DNA of 64,000 nucleotides from an uncultured Odoribacter sp. (GTDB lineage Bacteria > Bacteroidota > Bacteroidia > Bacteroidales > Marinifilaceae), in the NCBI GenBank assembly GCA_944321165.1, contig CALUKE010000001.1, positions 62,001-126,000 of the forward strand, read 5' to 3'. Position 1 is the first letter of the stretch. Every line of letters starts with the position of its first letter. Under the pieces are notes generated by a model. It saw only the letters and a list, made by a program, of their open reading frames with translations. It searched no databases and was not told the origin of the DNA. Made by a program: the position numbers and the translations under genes. Positions 25,163-33,914 of this stretch are shown piece by piece.

Positions 25163-26116
25163 TCAATGGGTATAAATCAAGTGGAAAAAATGCTTTAAAA
25201 GTACACTCATACCGATACACATCACCAGAATAATCCGAATCCAGCACAGTTGGAAACGTCTTTGTCCCCTTTTTTTCAGAATTGAAAAAAGATAGATGCC
25301 ATAAGGCAACAACAAAGCCACCAGCATATATGCGCCAATGACCCATGAAGCTGAAAATTCAAGGAAATAGGCACAGAATAGAGAGATAATTGCCAGACAT
25401 ACCAATGACACAATCGTATGTTCGGCTGTTTTGATCCCCCATTTTACCGGAATGCTCTGAATCCCATTTTCGCGATCTCCTTCCACGGTATAAATGTCTT
25501 TATTGATTTCGTATATCAGGGTATTTAAAAAAATAAACCAGGAAAAACCGAATACCCAATCAAACAGAAATAACAAATAGATTCCTTTTTCTGCCAAAAG
25601 TTCTCCATACGCCCGGTTTAATAGTGGAATCTCATATATAACCGCACTGATCGGTATCAAAGACGCCAGTATACTTGCCAACAGATTACCTGTCCAGAAA
25701 TGTTTTTTGCCTGTGGACGAATAAAACCAAAGCAAACCGGATACAAGTAGAAAAAGCAGACCGATTTCCCAGATTCCTACTGAAAATCCGAGGTAAAAAG
25801 CGATGGCTACCGCAATGATGTTGAACAAAGAATGCAAAAAAATGGCTTCTCTCCGACTGATACTTTTTCCGACAACAATCTCTTTCACTCCCGATATCCG
25901 GTCGCTTTTGGTATCGAAATAGTCGTTGATTACGTAGGCTCCCGATATCAGGCAGCAGATTGCCAATACCAATCCTAAAAAGTCATCATCACTCATTTGC
26001 AGTGAAAAACCGTTGACTTCTAACATCGGACGTATCACCCCATAACGCATGGCATAAAGGATCAATGCGGCAAATACGATTGTTTGGATCCGTACTAATC
26101 GAAGCAATTTATACAT
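25163..26116 (-). CDS. UbiA-family prenyltransferase
   Basis: The 317-residue membrane protein has about eight to nine hydrophobic segments and the two Asp-rich motifs of UbiA prenyltransferases: YVINDYFDTKSDRISG near residue 65 and INKDIYTVEGDRENGIQSIP near 205. In Bacteroidota this family member is usually annotated geranylgeranylglycerol-phosphate geranylgeranyltransferase-like, but the acceptor is not proven. A quinone or lipid product at the inner membrane is the safest reading. The gene is 17 bases after the HAD phosphatase gene and 12 bases before maf. Confidence 0.9.
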   Translation of the reverse strand: MYKLLRLVRIQTIVFAALILYAMRYGVIRPMLEVNGFSLQMSDDDFLGLVLAICCLISGAYVINDYFDTKSDRISGVKEIVVGKSISRREAIFLHSLFNIIAVAIAFYLGFSVGIWEIGLLFLLVSGLLWFYSSTGKKHFWTGNLLASILASLIPISAVIYEIPLLNRAYGELLAEKGIYLLFLFDWVFGFSWFIFLNTLIYEINKDIYTVEGDRENGIQSIPVKWGIKTAEHTIVSLVCLAIISLFCAYFLEFSASWVIGAYMLVALLLPYGIYLFSILKKRGQRRFQLCWIRIILVMCIGMSVLLKHFFHLIYTH

Positions 26117-26133
26117 CGTATTTTATATTTGTT

Positions 26134-26667
26134 TCACATGCTTTTTACAAAACAGGAAGTATCCATCCAATCTCCTCTGGCTTTCAATACCTGTGCAATG
26201 ACATCTCTGACACATCCCTCTCCTCCAGGAATATCCGAGATATAACGGGCAATGGATTTGATTTCCTCACAGGCATCGAGCGGACATACCGGTAATCCCA
26301 CCTGGGTCATCACCCGATAATCCGGGATATCATCGCCCATATACATGATTTCTTCTTTTTTCAGGGAATATCGTTGCCGGATTTCTTCCAAGGCCTCCAT
26401 TTTATTGGCGATCTTCAAATAAATATCTTCGGATTTTACCCCCAGCTTTTCCAGCCGTTCCCGGACACCCGGAGCTCCTCCTCCCGAAATTACAGCCATG
26501 ATATAACCTTTCCGGATGGAATACATGATTGCATAACCATCTTTTGTACAGGAAGTTCGGATCAATTCTCCCTCTGAAGTCAGATTTTGGGATTGATGTG
26601 ACAACACGCCATCGACATCGAAAATGAATGCCCGGATCTTTTTCAATTCTTCTTTAAAAAAATTCAT
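26134..26667 (-). CDS. KdsC-like HAD phosphatase
   Basis: KdsC removes the phosphate of KDO-8-phosphate during lipopolysaccharide core synthesis. The 177-residue protein has the HAD motif I FIFDVDGVL (Asp17, Asp19), motif II AVISGGG, a conserved Lys in LKIANKMEAL, and motif III YMGDDIPDYRVM. There is no cap domain, as in tetrameric C0-type KdsC enzymes. It lies between the DUF2520 and UbiA genes in a conserved operon rather than with KDO synthesis genes. The assignment is good at the family level, while the exact substrate is inferred. Confidence 0.9.
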   Translation of the reverse strand: MNFFKEELKKIRAFIFDVDGVLSHQSQNLTSEGELIRTSCTKDGYAIMYSIRKGYIMAVISGGGAPGVRERLEKLGVKSEDIYLKIANKMEALEEIRQRYSLKKEEIMYMGDDIPDYRVMTQVGLPVCPLDACEEIKSIARYISDIPGGEGCVRDVIAQVLKARGDWMDTSCFVKSM

Positions 26668-26683
26668 TTTTTATCTTTATTAT

Positions 26684-27520
26684 TTACCATAAACTTAACA
26701 CATTCGAAGAATCCTCCGTTTCCGTTCGCTGTTCCGCTTCTTTCAGGGAGACTGTCGTATGAATGGAATCCGACAGTTGGGTATAGAGATTCAACCATTT
26801 CCGGTGGTCTTTCAACAGCATTTTATGCATGTTCAAAATCGACTCATCTCCCCGTCTGGCCGGACCGGTTTGAGCATTTTCCGGAGACATGACCATGACT
26901 TTGTGGGCCGTTTCGAAAATCAACGGCCGCAGCAAATTGAAATCCAGTCCATCTTCTTCCAAAAGCTGGGCAGCCACCGTATACATGTGATTGGCAAAGT
27001 TATTGGCAAAAACTGCGGCCAAATGCAATTTTTTCCGTTTTTCGGAGGAAAGTTCCTCCACCCGTGAGGAAAGTGCTGCAGCCAGACTTTTTATCACTTT
27101 CCGGACTGCAGGATCCGAAGCTTCAATACACAAGGGAATCTCGCCAAAATCCAATGTCCTTTTTTTCGTAAAAGTCTGTAAAGGATACAAAACCCCGAAA
27201 TGCGAAAAATGAGGTTTGAATACATCCATGGGCAAACTGCCTGAAGTATGCAATACAATCGCCTCTTTGTTAATCCTTATGCTCTTATATAGAGATGAAA
27301 GAGCATCGTCACTTACACAAAAAATATAGATATCTCCATCCGGATATATTCCCCAAATATCGGCCGTATAAGTAATGCCTGTTTTTATGCCCAACTCCCG
27401 GGCGGATTCGATGGTACGACTGTAAATCTGACACAGGTTCATGCCGGCTTTCAATAAGGCTGCCGCTAAATGATGTGCCATATTCCCTGCTCCGATCAGT
27501 ATGATTCTTTTATCCTTCAT
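26684..27520 (-). CDS. Rossmann-like and DUF2520 domain protein
   Basis: The N-terminal half has a dinucleotide-binding fold (RIILIGAGNMAHHLAAALLK, residues 5-24) like pyrroline-5-carboxylate reductase or F420-dependent oxidoreductases. The C-terminal half is DUF2520, with LAAVFANNFANHMYTVA and the conserved TGPARRGDESILNMH. The family of about 280 residues is widespread, and its reaction is unknown although an NAD(P)-dependent reductase is likely. Its start overlaps the end of the preceding gene by 11 bases, so the two are coupled. The KdsC-like gene follows after 16 bases. Confidence 0.9.
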   Translation of the reverse strand: MKDKRIILIGAGNMAHHLAAALLKAGMNLCQIYSRTIESARELGIKTGITYTADIWGIYPDGDIYIFCVSDDALSSLYKSIRINKEAIVLHTSGSLPMDVFKPHFSHFGVLYPLQTFTKKRTLDFGEIPLCIEASDPAVRKVIKSLAAALSSRVEELSSEKRKKLHLAAVFANNFANHMYTVAAQLLEEDGLDFNLLRPLIFETAHKVMVMSPENAQTGPARRGDESILNMHKMLLKDHRKWLNLYTQLSDSIHTTVSLKEAEQRTETEDSSNVLSLW

Positions 27521-28001
27521 ATTCGAATGCTATATTTTTAGGTCTTATCTGCCCTGCCTTCATCAAGGCAATCAAGCGTTGGCAGGCCTTGCAAATATCT
27601 TTATAAAACACATCGGCAATCAAGACCAATTTGCCTTCGTGATAATTCAGATGCTGAAACTTCCCTGCTGCATCCTCGTGGTTCAACAAATACAGATCAC
27701 TGCTCGGAATAAAGGTGTGCGTCATTTGGTTGCGTAGTTTATCATATAGATATCCCTTATCGTTTAACAAGCGATAACGTCCTCCGAACAGCCGATTCAC
27801 ACCCTGGGCAAAGCGAATGGACGACTGGCCTTTGGCTTTGGTGGGTTTATTATCCAGGAAGCCGCCCAATACTTCAATGGTCTGTCCCATCAGCACAAAC
27901 TGCATATAGGAAATCTCCGCCTGCTGCAGTTTGCCTAATTCTTGAATAATTACTTTTTCAAGAAACCATTCGATATGCCGTATTTGCTCGTTATTTTCCA
28001 T
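27510..28001 (-). CDS. Uncharacterised protein, 163 residues
   Basis: The start is placed at MENNEQIRHIEWFLEKVIIQ (ATG at 28001). The open frame extends further upstream, but that part is antisense-type sequence overlapping the S9 peptidase gene. The protein is soluble with no signal peptide. It has an amphipathic N-terminal helix, a basic middle region (FLDNKPTKAKGQSSIRFAQG), and a C-terminal segment with DICKACQRLIALMKAGQIRP. It overlaps the DUF2520 gene by 11 bases. Family not recognised; it may be a Bacteroidales-specific cytosolic protein. Confidence 0.7.
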   Translation of the reverse strand: MENNEQIRHIEWFLEKVIIQELGKLQQAEISYMQFVLMGQTIEVLGGFLDNKPTKAKGQSSIRFAQGVNRLFGGRYRLLNDKGYLYDKLRNQMTHTFIPSSDLYLLNHEDAAGKFQHLNYHEGKLVLIADVFYKDICKACQRLIALMKAGQIRPKNIAFEYEG

Positions 28002-28068
28002 AGATTGCCCAAAATTAAGGCAAATATTTGAAAAATGGAAATGCCGTCTTGTCCTGCGGTCATCCGTA

Positions 28069-30519
28069 TCACAGCGTTTTTGGCGGATACAAGGCATTCC
28101 ACCAGGACGGATCATCCTGCAACCATTTGGCAAACCAGGCAAAAATGGTATTCTGCCACTGGATGCGTTTGTGGTAATCCAATATGTGATGATCCTGTCC
28201 GTCGACGATGACAAGCGCTGTTTCCCGTCCCAAGAGTTTCAAAGCGGTGTACATCTGAATGCTTTCGCCTACCGGTACGTTCGTATCGGCGGCTCCGTGC
28301 AGAAACAGCAGTGGCGTATGAATCTTTTCCACATTGAACAGAGGACTGCGGTCTACGAATAATTCCTTGTTTTTCCATGGATAACTGTTGGCCGCTGAAA
28401 CTTCGCTGTACGAATACCCCCAATAGCCTTCTCCCCAATAACTGGTATGATCGCTGATACCGGCATGCGAAATGGCGGCTGCAAACAGATCGGTCTTGGT
28501 CTGCAGATACTGACTCATGAAACCTCCGTAGGAAGCACCGATACAACCGATTTTCCGCTGATCGACGAATGTATGCTCGGTCATGAACTGTTGGGTCCCT
28601 TCGATGATGTCATCGGCCACACAATCACCGAAAGTGTTGACATGGCGGGCAGAGAATTCCTGACCGAAACCGGTGGCCCCGCTCGGTTCTACGACATAAA
28701 CCACATATCCCAAGGCAGCATATGCATGATGCGGATAGCGGCTTTCGAAATTACGGCTGGTAGGACTGCATCCTCCGTAATAATTCACAATCATCGGATA
28801 TTGTCGGCTCGGATCGAAATCCGGCGGCAGATAATAGCGTCCGTAAATGGTATCTCCTCGGGAATTGACAAAATTCCAGGCTTTACATTCTCCCAAACGT
28901 ATGCCTTTCAGGATATCCTTGCTCAGATCTTCCAACAGCATTGTTTTCTGCTTTTTCAGATCTATGGTATACAAACGGTGTGAATTGGAGACACTTTCTC
29001 CATAAAATGCCAGTATCGGTTTCTGGGAAGAAAGGGAAATGTCGATTACCAGATCTTCGGGTACTTCCAGCTGACGGATATTTCCGGAGGTGGGATCCAG
29101 CCGGTATAACGAGTAATAATCCCGGTTTTCTGCCGTGAAATATATTTGCCGGTCTGCTTGGTTCCAGACAGCTTGTTTTACACTTGGGTGAAAGCTCCGG
29201 GTTATCGGTTGTATGGTTTTATCGGTCACCTGCATCAGAAAAAGCTGGATGTCGGTCATGCTGGGTGTTTGTCCTTCCTTCACATTTTTTCCGATCCCAT
29301 CCAAAGCTTCCGGGGATCCGAAAATCAGTACCTCTGTAGCATCCGGTGAGAACAAGGCATTTGAAATGAAACCGTCGTCTGCCACCAGCAAAGTCGTTTC
29401 CAAGGTATGAACGTCCAGTATATACAGGGAATATACGGTAGTAGGACGAGCTTCCAAATGTCGCTTACTTACCAGCATCAGAATTTTGCGGCCGTCAGCA
29501 GAGATATCGGTAGCGCTAACTCGGCGGTAGCCGTAAGTCAGCGGTTGCATGAGACCGGAAGACAAATCGTATTTCGCCAGACAGGTACGATTTCTCCATC
29601 CCGGTTGCCGATCATCGGGATCGATCACCTCATAAATTTCTTTTTTTTCCTGAGGGCCTTTCTGTACCAGCGTAAACAGTAAATAGTCTTCCGTCGGCGC
29701 AAAGCGGAAATTCCCTTCCGGTAACATCCGACTCAATATGGTTTCATTTCCGGACAAAGGATTTACACGGACCAGCTCCCGGCCGTTTACTCCCTGACGG
29801 GTCCAATAATAATCCGAGGATCGGGGCATCCAGTGTAATACTTCGTTCCGTTGTGCCAGTATTTTTCCGGTTGCCAATTCCCGTACCGAATAGGTTGTCT
29901 CACTCTGGCCTCCATCCCGGGTGGTACGGCTGGCGACAATCAAATATTTGCCGTCCGGTGAAATTTCTACGCCGGTATACCGTTTCCCATGCAGTACATC
30001 AGCCAGCGTATATAAACGGCCTTCCTCCTGCACCAGCTTAAAGATTCCATCTTTTTCTGCATTCAGTGACAGTTTCGGCATTTCTTTCCGCTCCGGTACA
30101 GAGAGATATTTGACAATTACCTGATGAGAAGCCGGTTCTAACGTCAGGTTTAGGTCTTCACACAGTTTACCGTCCACATATACCTGATACGATTCGATTC
30201 CCTCTACCTCCAGCTCTGCTTCTCCATAACGGGTATTTTCTATGGTAAACCCCAACAAATGTAAGGCATATTCCTCTCCTCCAACCGGTAAGGCATCGGC
30301 TGAAAGCGTTCTCCCCCGTGCAATGGCATCCAGCGCAAGCGGAGTCTGCAACAGGCGTTCCGCTTGCCATGTCTCTGCATGGACATTTACACTATCCACC
30401 ATATACGGCATTTTAACCGGATATGGTCCCACATATTTAAAAGCATTTATTTCCATACGTTCGGCATTCAGTTGCAAACCCCAGAGCAAAGTACATGCCA
30501 ATAACCATTTTCCTTTCAT
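28069..30519 (-). CDS. S9 prolyl oligopeptidase-family peptidase (DPP IV-like)
   Basis: The 816-residue protein has a signal peptide (MKGKWLLACTLLWGLQLNA), a WD-like beta-propeller region (about 170-530, for example YTGVEISPDGKYLIVASRTT) and a C-terminal alpha/beta hydrolase domain. The nucleophile elbow is GCIGASYGGFMSQYL (Ser near residue 660), the acid Asp is in LLFLHGAADTNVPVGE, and the His is in DGQDHHILDYHKR. The protein is a periplasmic serine peptidase of the S9B/C type that releases dipeptides or acylated residues. It is 67 bases upstream of the following gene, which continues in the same direction. Confidence 0.93.
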   Translation of the reverse strand: MKGKWLLACTLLWGLQLNAERMEINAFKYVGPYPVKMPYMVDSVNVHAETWQAERLLQTPLALDAIARGRTLSADALPVGGEEYALHLLGFTIENTRYGEAELEVEGIESYQVYVDGKLCEDLNLTLEPASHQVIVKYLSVPERKEMPKLSLNAEKDGIFKLVQEEGRLYTLADVLHGKRYTGVEISPDGKYLIVASRTTRDGGQSETTYSVRELATGKILAQRNEVLHWMPRSSDYYWTRQGVNGRELVRVNPLSGNETILSRMLPEGNFRFAPTEDYLLFTLVQKGPQEKKEIYEVIDPDDRQPGWRNRTCLAKYDLSSGLMQPLTYGYRRVSATDISADGRKILMLVSKRHLEARPTTVYSLYILDVHTLETTLLVADDGFISNALFSPDATEVLIFGSPEALDGIGKNVKEGQTPSMTDIQLFLMQVTDKTIQPITRSFHPSVKQAVWNQADRQIYFTAENRDYYSLYRLDPTSGNIRQLEVPEDLVIDISLSSQKPILAFYGESVSNSHRLYTIDLKKQKTMLLEDLSKDILKGIRLGECKAWNFVNSRGDTIYGRYYLPPDFDPSRQYPMIVNYYGGCSPTSRNFESRYPHHAYAALGYVVYVVEPSGATGFGQEFSARHVNTFGDCVADDIIEGTQQFMTEHTFVDQRKIGCIGASYGGFMSQYLQTKTDLFAAAISHAGISDHTSYWGEGYWGYSYSEVSAANSYPWKNKELFVDRSPLFNVEKIHTPLLFLHGAADTNVPVGESIQMYTALKLLGRETALVIVDGQDHHILDYHKRIQWQNTIFAWFAKWLQDDPSWWNALYPPKTL

Positions 30520-30554
30520 ACGACGATAGATTCTGTTTTTTTAATTCACCACTA

Positions 30555-30562
30555 CAAAAATA
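30555..30562 (-). promoter_or_regulatory. Promoter -7 element (TATTTTTG) for the S9 peptidase gene
   Basis: A perfect TAnnTTTG match on the minus strand 35 bases upstream of the S9 peptidase ATG. Confidence 0.45.
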
Positions 30563-30605
30563 AATAATTTTTACAGAATAAATCGTCGATTTTGTCGGCA
30601 GAACG

Positions 30606-32849
30606 TCAGAATATGTCTAATTCTGCCATACTGGCCGTTTTATCGTTCGGTGTTATTTCTGTGGCGATTATCCGAATGTAACGTCCTTTTACAGCCTGCT
30701 TGAAATAATGATACCGCTTGGTGGGATCGTTCAACAGGTTTCCGAATTTGAAATCTTCAACCTTTTTCCAGCGTTTGCCATTGCGGCTGATCTCAAAAGT
30801 TCCCTGGGTAATCAGTCCCGGGGATCCCTGTGTCGGAGGCGTATAGGCAAAACCTGTGAGGTATTCGGTTTTCCCCAAATCTATACAGAAAATAAAAGGC
30901 CCCTTTTCTCCGGATGCCATCCAATAGGTATCCGGACATGCATCGAATGCGGCAGAGGCCGGGTGATCGGTTAAAGTTTCGGAAACTTCCATTATCTTCC
31001 AGTTTTTAGGGACAAGTCCGAAGCGTTCACGAGACACGGCTCCCCTTTTCCCTTGTAAAAATGCAACTGCTTTTACCTCTCCGTTTCCCATCGGGAAAGG
31101 TACGGTATAGAGCTGAGAGGTCTTGTCCGGCTCACTTCCGTCGGTCGTATAATAAATCTGGTAATCGTCAGAGTGTTGTTTATCTTCTTGTGTCGATTTT
31201 TTATTTCCTCCATTAAACCAGTTGAAATCGCTCTTTTGTGGGAAGATGCTGACCTGGCCATCGGCTGTTCTATTGATACTCAAGATGGGTGGCCGTTTTT
31301 GATAATAATGGGCTGAAATATGACTGATGGCCGGACTCAAACGGGAGTCGGAAATTCGTACCCGGATTTTGGAGGCGGTAACATCCGGAAATCGTAAAAT
31401 ACGTTTGTATCCGATATTGGTAGCTTGTGCTACTTCTTTCCATTGTCCGTCAGTCCAGACATCGACCGCATGTTTTTCTACCCGCTCGCTGTGAGTGGCA
31501 ATGGCTTCCTGAATCATTATCCGGTTGAAAGTGATTGGCTGTGGTACAGAGACAATTATTTCCTTCGATTCTTTGTCCAATACGATGAAAGTATGCTCGT
31601 CCCCATCCAGTACTTCTTTGGAGCCCGTTGCGTTTTTCAGCAGATTTTCGCCATAGGTTTCCTGAATACGTTTCCCGGTTTCTTCCAAAACCGCTACATC
31701 TGTTTTTGAAAAACGACCTTCCCGGTTAGGCGGAATGTTGAGCAAAAAGATAGAATTACCTCCGACCGAGCGTTCATAAATATCAAATACATCATCGGCA
31801 CTTCGGGTCTGCTGATGAATATCATCCCGGTAAAACCACCCTTCCCGGATGGAGGTATTGGTTTCTGCAGGTTGATAATGCAGATAATACGGTTTTTTCC
31901 GCTTGAGTAATACTTCGCGGCTACCCAGATCGCCGTGTAAATCCATGAATTCGACCATTCGGGCCGGATCTTCCGTATATGAAGCGATAACATTCCATTC
32001 GGAAGTCCGTGTATTTCCAGCCTCATTGCCACACCAGCGTATGTCTTCTCTTCCGAAGATCGTTGCATCGGGCGCCAGGGTTCGTATCAGTTCGCGCCAG
32101 GCTTCATAATTGTATTTTTGTCCCCCTTTGGTTTTGGGATGGGCACCGTCGAACCAAACTTCATGAATCGGTCCATATTCAGTCAACAACTCAAAAAGCT
32201 GGTTCAGAAAATACTCATTGTAATCGTCAACTTCGAATTGAAATCTTGTTTTTACGGAAAAAGGACGTCCAGGGATCTCCCGAGGGATTGTCCTTAGAGT
32301 ATACGGACTCAGATTTCCATAAAGTCCGTCCGGGCTCTCAATTTGATAGAGATCGGCGGGAGAAAGATAAATGCCCAATTTTAAGCCGTATTTCCGACAG
32401 GATTCAGAAAGCTCTTTCATGATGTCTCCTTTCCCGTCCTTGTATCCGGTAGACATGATGCCGTGTGTCGTGTAACGGCTTTGCCACAATACGAATCCGT
32501 CATGATGTTTGGCTGTAAGAATGACAATTTTCATGCCGGCCGCCTTCATGGCACTACACCACTGGTCGGTATCCAGTTCTTTTAAATCAAATATACTGGG
32601 GTTTTCCAGACCGCTTCCCCACTCCATTCGGGTGAAAGTATTGGGTCCCAGATGAACAAAAGCAATGAATTCGTTCTGTAAGGCAGCCAATTGGTTGGGC
32701 GTCGGTACCACATGTGCCGCTTTTTCAATGATTACTTCATCAGTATCGTCTGCTCCTATCCTGATGCTATTTCGGCAAATGGTTTCCGGTTGCTGTGCTC
32801 GCGTCACAAGGGACATCATTACAGCCCAACAAAGAACAAGCCGTTTCAT
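30606..32849 (-). CDS. Alpha-L-fucosidase, GH29, with CHB_HEX and F5/8-type C domains
   Basis: The start is set at MKRLVLCWAVMMSLVTRAQQ (signal peptide); an ATG five codons earlier is possible. The GH29 barrel occupies about residues 45-370. Motifs are LTAKHHDGFVLWQSRYTTHG, GLKLGIYLSPAD and the nucleophile Asp in HEVWFDGAHP (near residue 234), then SIFLLNIPPNREGRF. A chitobiase C-terminal-like domain (YYTTDGSEPDKTSQLYTVPF) and a discoidin-like F5/8C domain at the end (DLGKTEYLTGFAYTPP) are accessory carbohydrate-binding modules. The enzyme should remove terminal fucose from host glycans in the periplasm. No SusC/SusD pair is adjacent. Confidence 0.93.
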   Translation of the reverse strand: MKRLVLCWAVMMSLVTRAQQPETICRNSIRIGADDTDEVIIEKAAHVVPTPNQLAALQNEFIAFVHLGPNTFTRMEWGSGLENPSIFDLKELDTDQWCSAMKAAGMKIVILTAKHHDGFVLWQSRYTTHGIMSTGYKDGKGDIMKELSESCRKYGLKLGIYLSPADLYQIESPDGLYGNLSPYTLRTIPREIPGRPFSVKTRFQFEVDDYNEYFLNQLFELLTEYGPIHEVWFDGAHPKTKGGQKYNYEAWRELIRTLAPDATIFGREDIRWCGNEAGNTRTSEWNVIASYTEDPARMVEFMDLHGDLGSREVLLKRKKPYYLHYQPAETNTSIREGWFYRDDIHQQTRSADDVFDIYERSVGGNSIFLLNIPPNREGRFSKTDVAVLEETGKRIQETYGENLLKNATGSKEVLDGDEHTFIVLDKESKEIIVSVPQPITFNRIMIQEAIATHSERVEKHAVDVWTDGQWKEVAQATNIGYKRILRFPDVTASKIRVRISDSRLSPAISHISAHYYQKRPPILSINRTADGQVSIFPQKSDFNWFNGGNKKSTQEDKQHSDDYQIYYTTDGSEPDKTSQLYTVPFPMGNGEVKAVAFLQGKRGAVSRERFGLVPKNWKIMEVSETLTDHPASAAFDACPDTYWMASGEKGPFIFCIDLGKTEYLTGFAYTPPTQGSPGLITQGTFEISRNGKRWKKVEDFKFGNLLNDPTKRYHYFKQAVKGRYIRIIATEITPNDKTASMAELDIF

Positions 32850-32961
32850 GTCGTTTCTTTTCATGCGATTATGTATTTACAATGTTTTTGCAATATCGCA
32901 AGATTTCTCGACCTCTGCAAACAATTCCCGGAGAATTCTGTATACGAACCAATCTTTGTTG

Positions 32962-32969
32962 TATCTTTG
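32962..32969 (+). promoter_or_regulatory. Promoter -7 element (TATCTTTG) for the aminotransferase gene
   Basis: A perfect TAnnTTTG match 42 bases upstream of the ATG at 33012, with a weak TTCTG 21 bases before the box. Confidence 0.55.
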
Positions 32970-33011
32970 TAAAAATTTTGTCAGTTTCGAATTTTTGATT
33001 TTTGTAATATC

Positions 33012-33809
33012 ATGATTTTATACAATAATAAGGTGACATCCTCTACCGGTTTCTCAGAAAAGATTTTTGAAAAAGGTTTCAGTATATACGAGGTTATCCG
33101 AATTTTTAAAGGTAAACCTATTTTTTTGAATGACAATTTAATGAGACTCTCCAATTCATTAAAAAAATCAAACATAAAGATTGATGTTGAAACCTTAAAT
33201 CTACCGGATAAATTGATGCGTTTCATTCAATTGGAAAATATGGTCGAGGGAAATTTGAAATATGTATTGCATTTTACATCAGACCAACCGGATGAGTACA
33301 TATACCAGATTCCGCATTCCTATCCGGCTGCAGAAGAATATCAACAAGGAGTTCCGACCCTGACTTATTCGGCCATGCGTGAGAATCCGGGCGTAAAATA
33401 CATCAATACCGATTTACGAACCCGTACCAATCAACTGATAAAGGAACATCAGGTATATGAAATTCTGTTGGTTGATCGGGATGGTTATATTACCGAAGGT
33501 TCCCGTTCCAATGTCTTCTTTATCAAGAACGAAGTAATCTATACGGCTCCGGTGGAATATGTACTCCCGGGAACAAGTCGGAAAAGGGTTTTTGACATTT
33601 GTCAAAAATATCGCTTGGCCATCGAAGAAAAACGGATTGCATGTTCCGAATTGGCTCATTATGATGCGGCTTTTCTTTCTGGGACTTCTCCGTTGATTCT
33701 TCCGATCAACCGGATTGACGACCTCCATTTTAATCCGCAATGGCCAATTTTGCAAGAAATCATGAAATATTACTTCCAGTTGATCGGTGTTGATCCGGTT
33801 TTTAAGTAA
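33012..33809 (+). CDS. Class IV PLP-dependent aminotransferase
   Basis: The 265-residue protein has the class IV aminotransferase fold of branched-chain and D-amino acid transaminases and aminodeoxychorismate lyase. The probable PLP-binding Lys is K129 in NPGVKYINTDLR. The phosphate-binding loop region is EILLVDRDGYITEGSRSNVF, followed by TAPVEYVLPGTSRKRV. It is shorter than IlvE-type enzymes (about 300-360) and closer to PabC-like or unassigned Bacteroidota members. The reaction cannot be fixed; an amino donor such as branched-chain or D-amino acid is possible. It is divergent from the fucosidase gene. Confidence 0.87.
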   Translation: MILYNNKVTSSTGFSEKIFEKGFSIYEVIRIFKGKPIFLNDNLMRLSNSLKKSNIKIDVETLNLPDKLMRFIQLENMVEGNLKYVLHFTSDQPDEYIYQIPHSYPAAEEYQQGVPTLTYSAMRENPGVKYINTDLRTRTNQLIKEHQVYEILLVDRDGYITEGSRSNVFFIKNEVIYTAPVEYVLPGTSRKRVFDICQKYRLAIEEKRIACSELAHYDAAFLSGTSPLILPINRIDDLHFNPQWPILQEIMKYYFQLIGVDPVFK

Positions 33810-33914
33810 TATTAAGAAGTTTTGTTTTTCAAGGTGTTTTATAAAAATCATCTTTTTTATAATATTGCAAAATAATCGTTTACAATACACTCATTTACAA
33901 TAGTAACATAGGCA

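Noticed and set aside
28002..28214. Upstream extension of the 163-residue protein
   Set aside because: The extra 71 codons overlap the end of the S9 peptidase gene and give Arg-rich sequence unlike a natural N-terminus; the ATG at 28001 is preferred.
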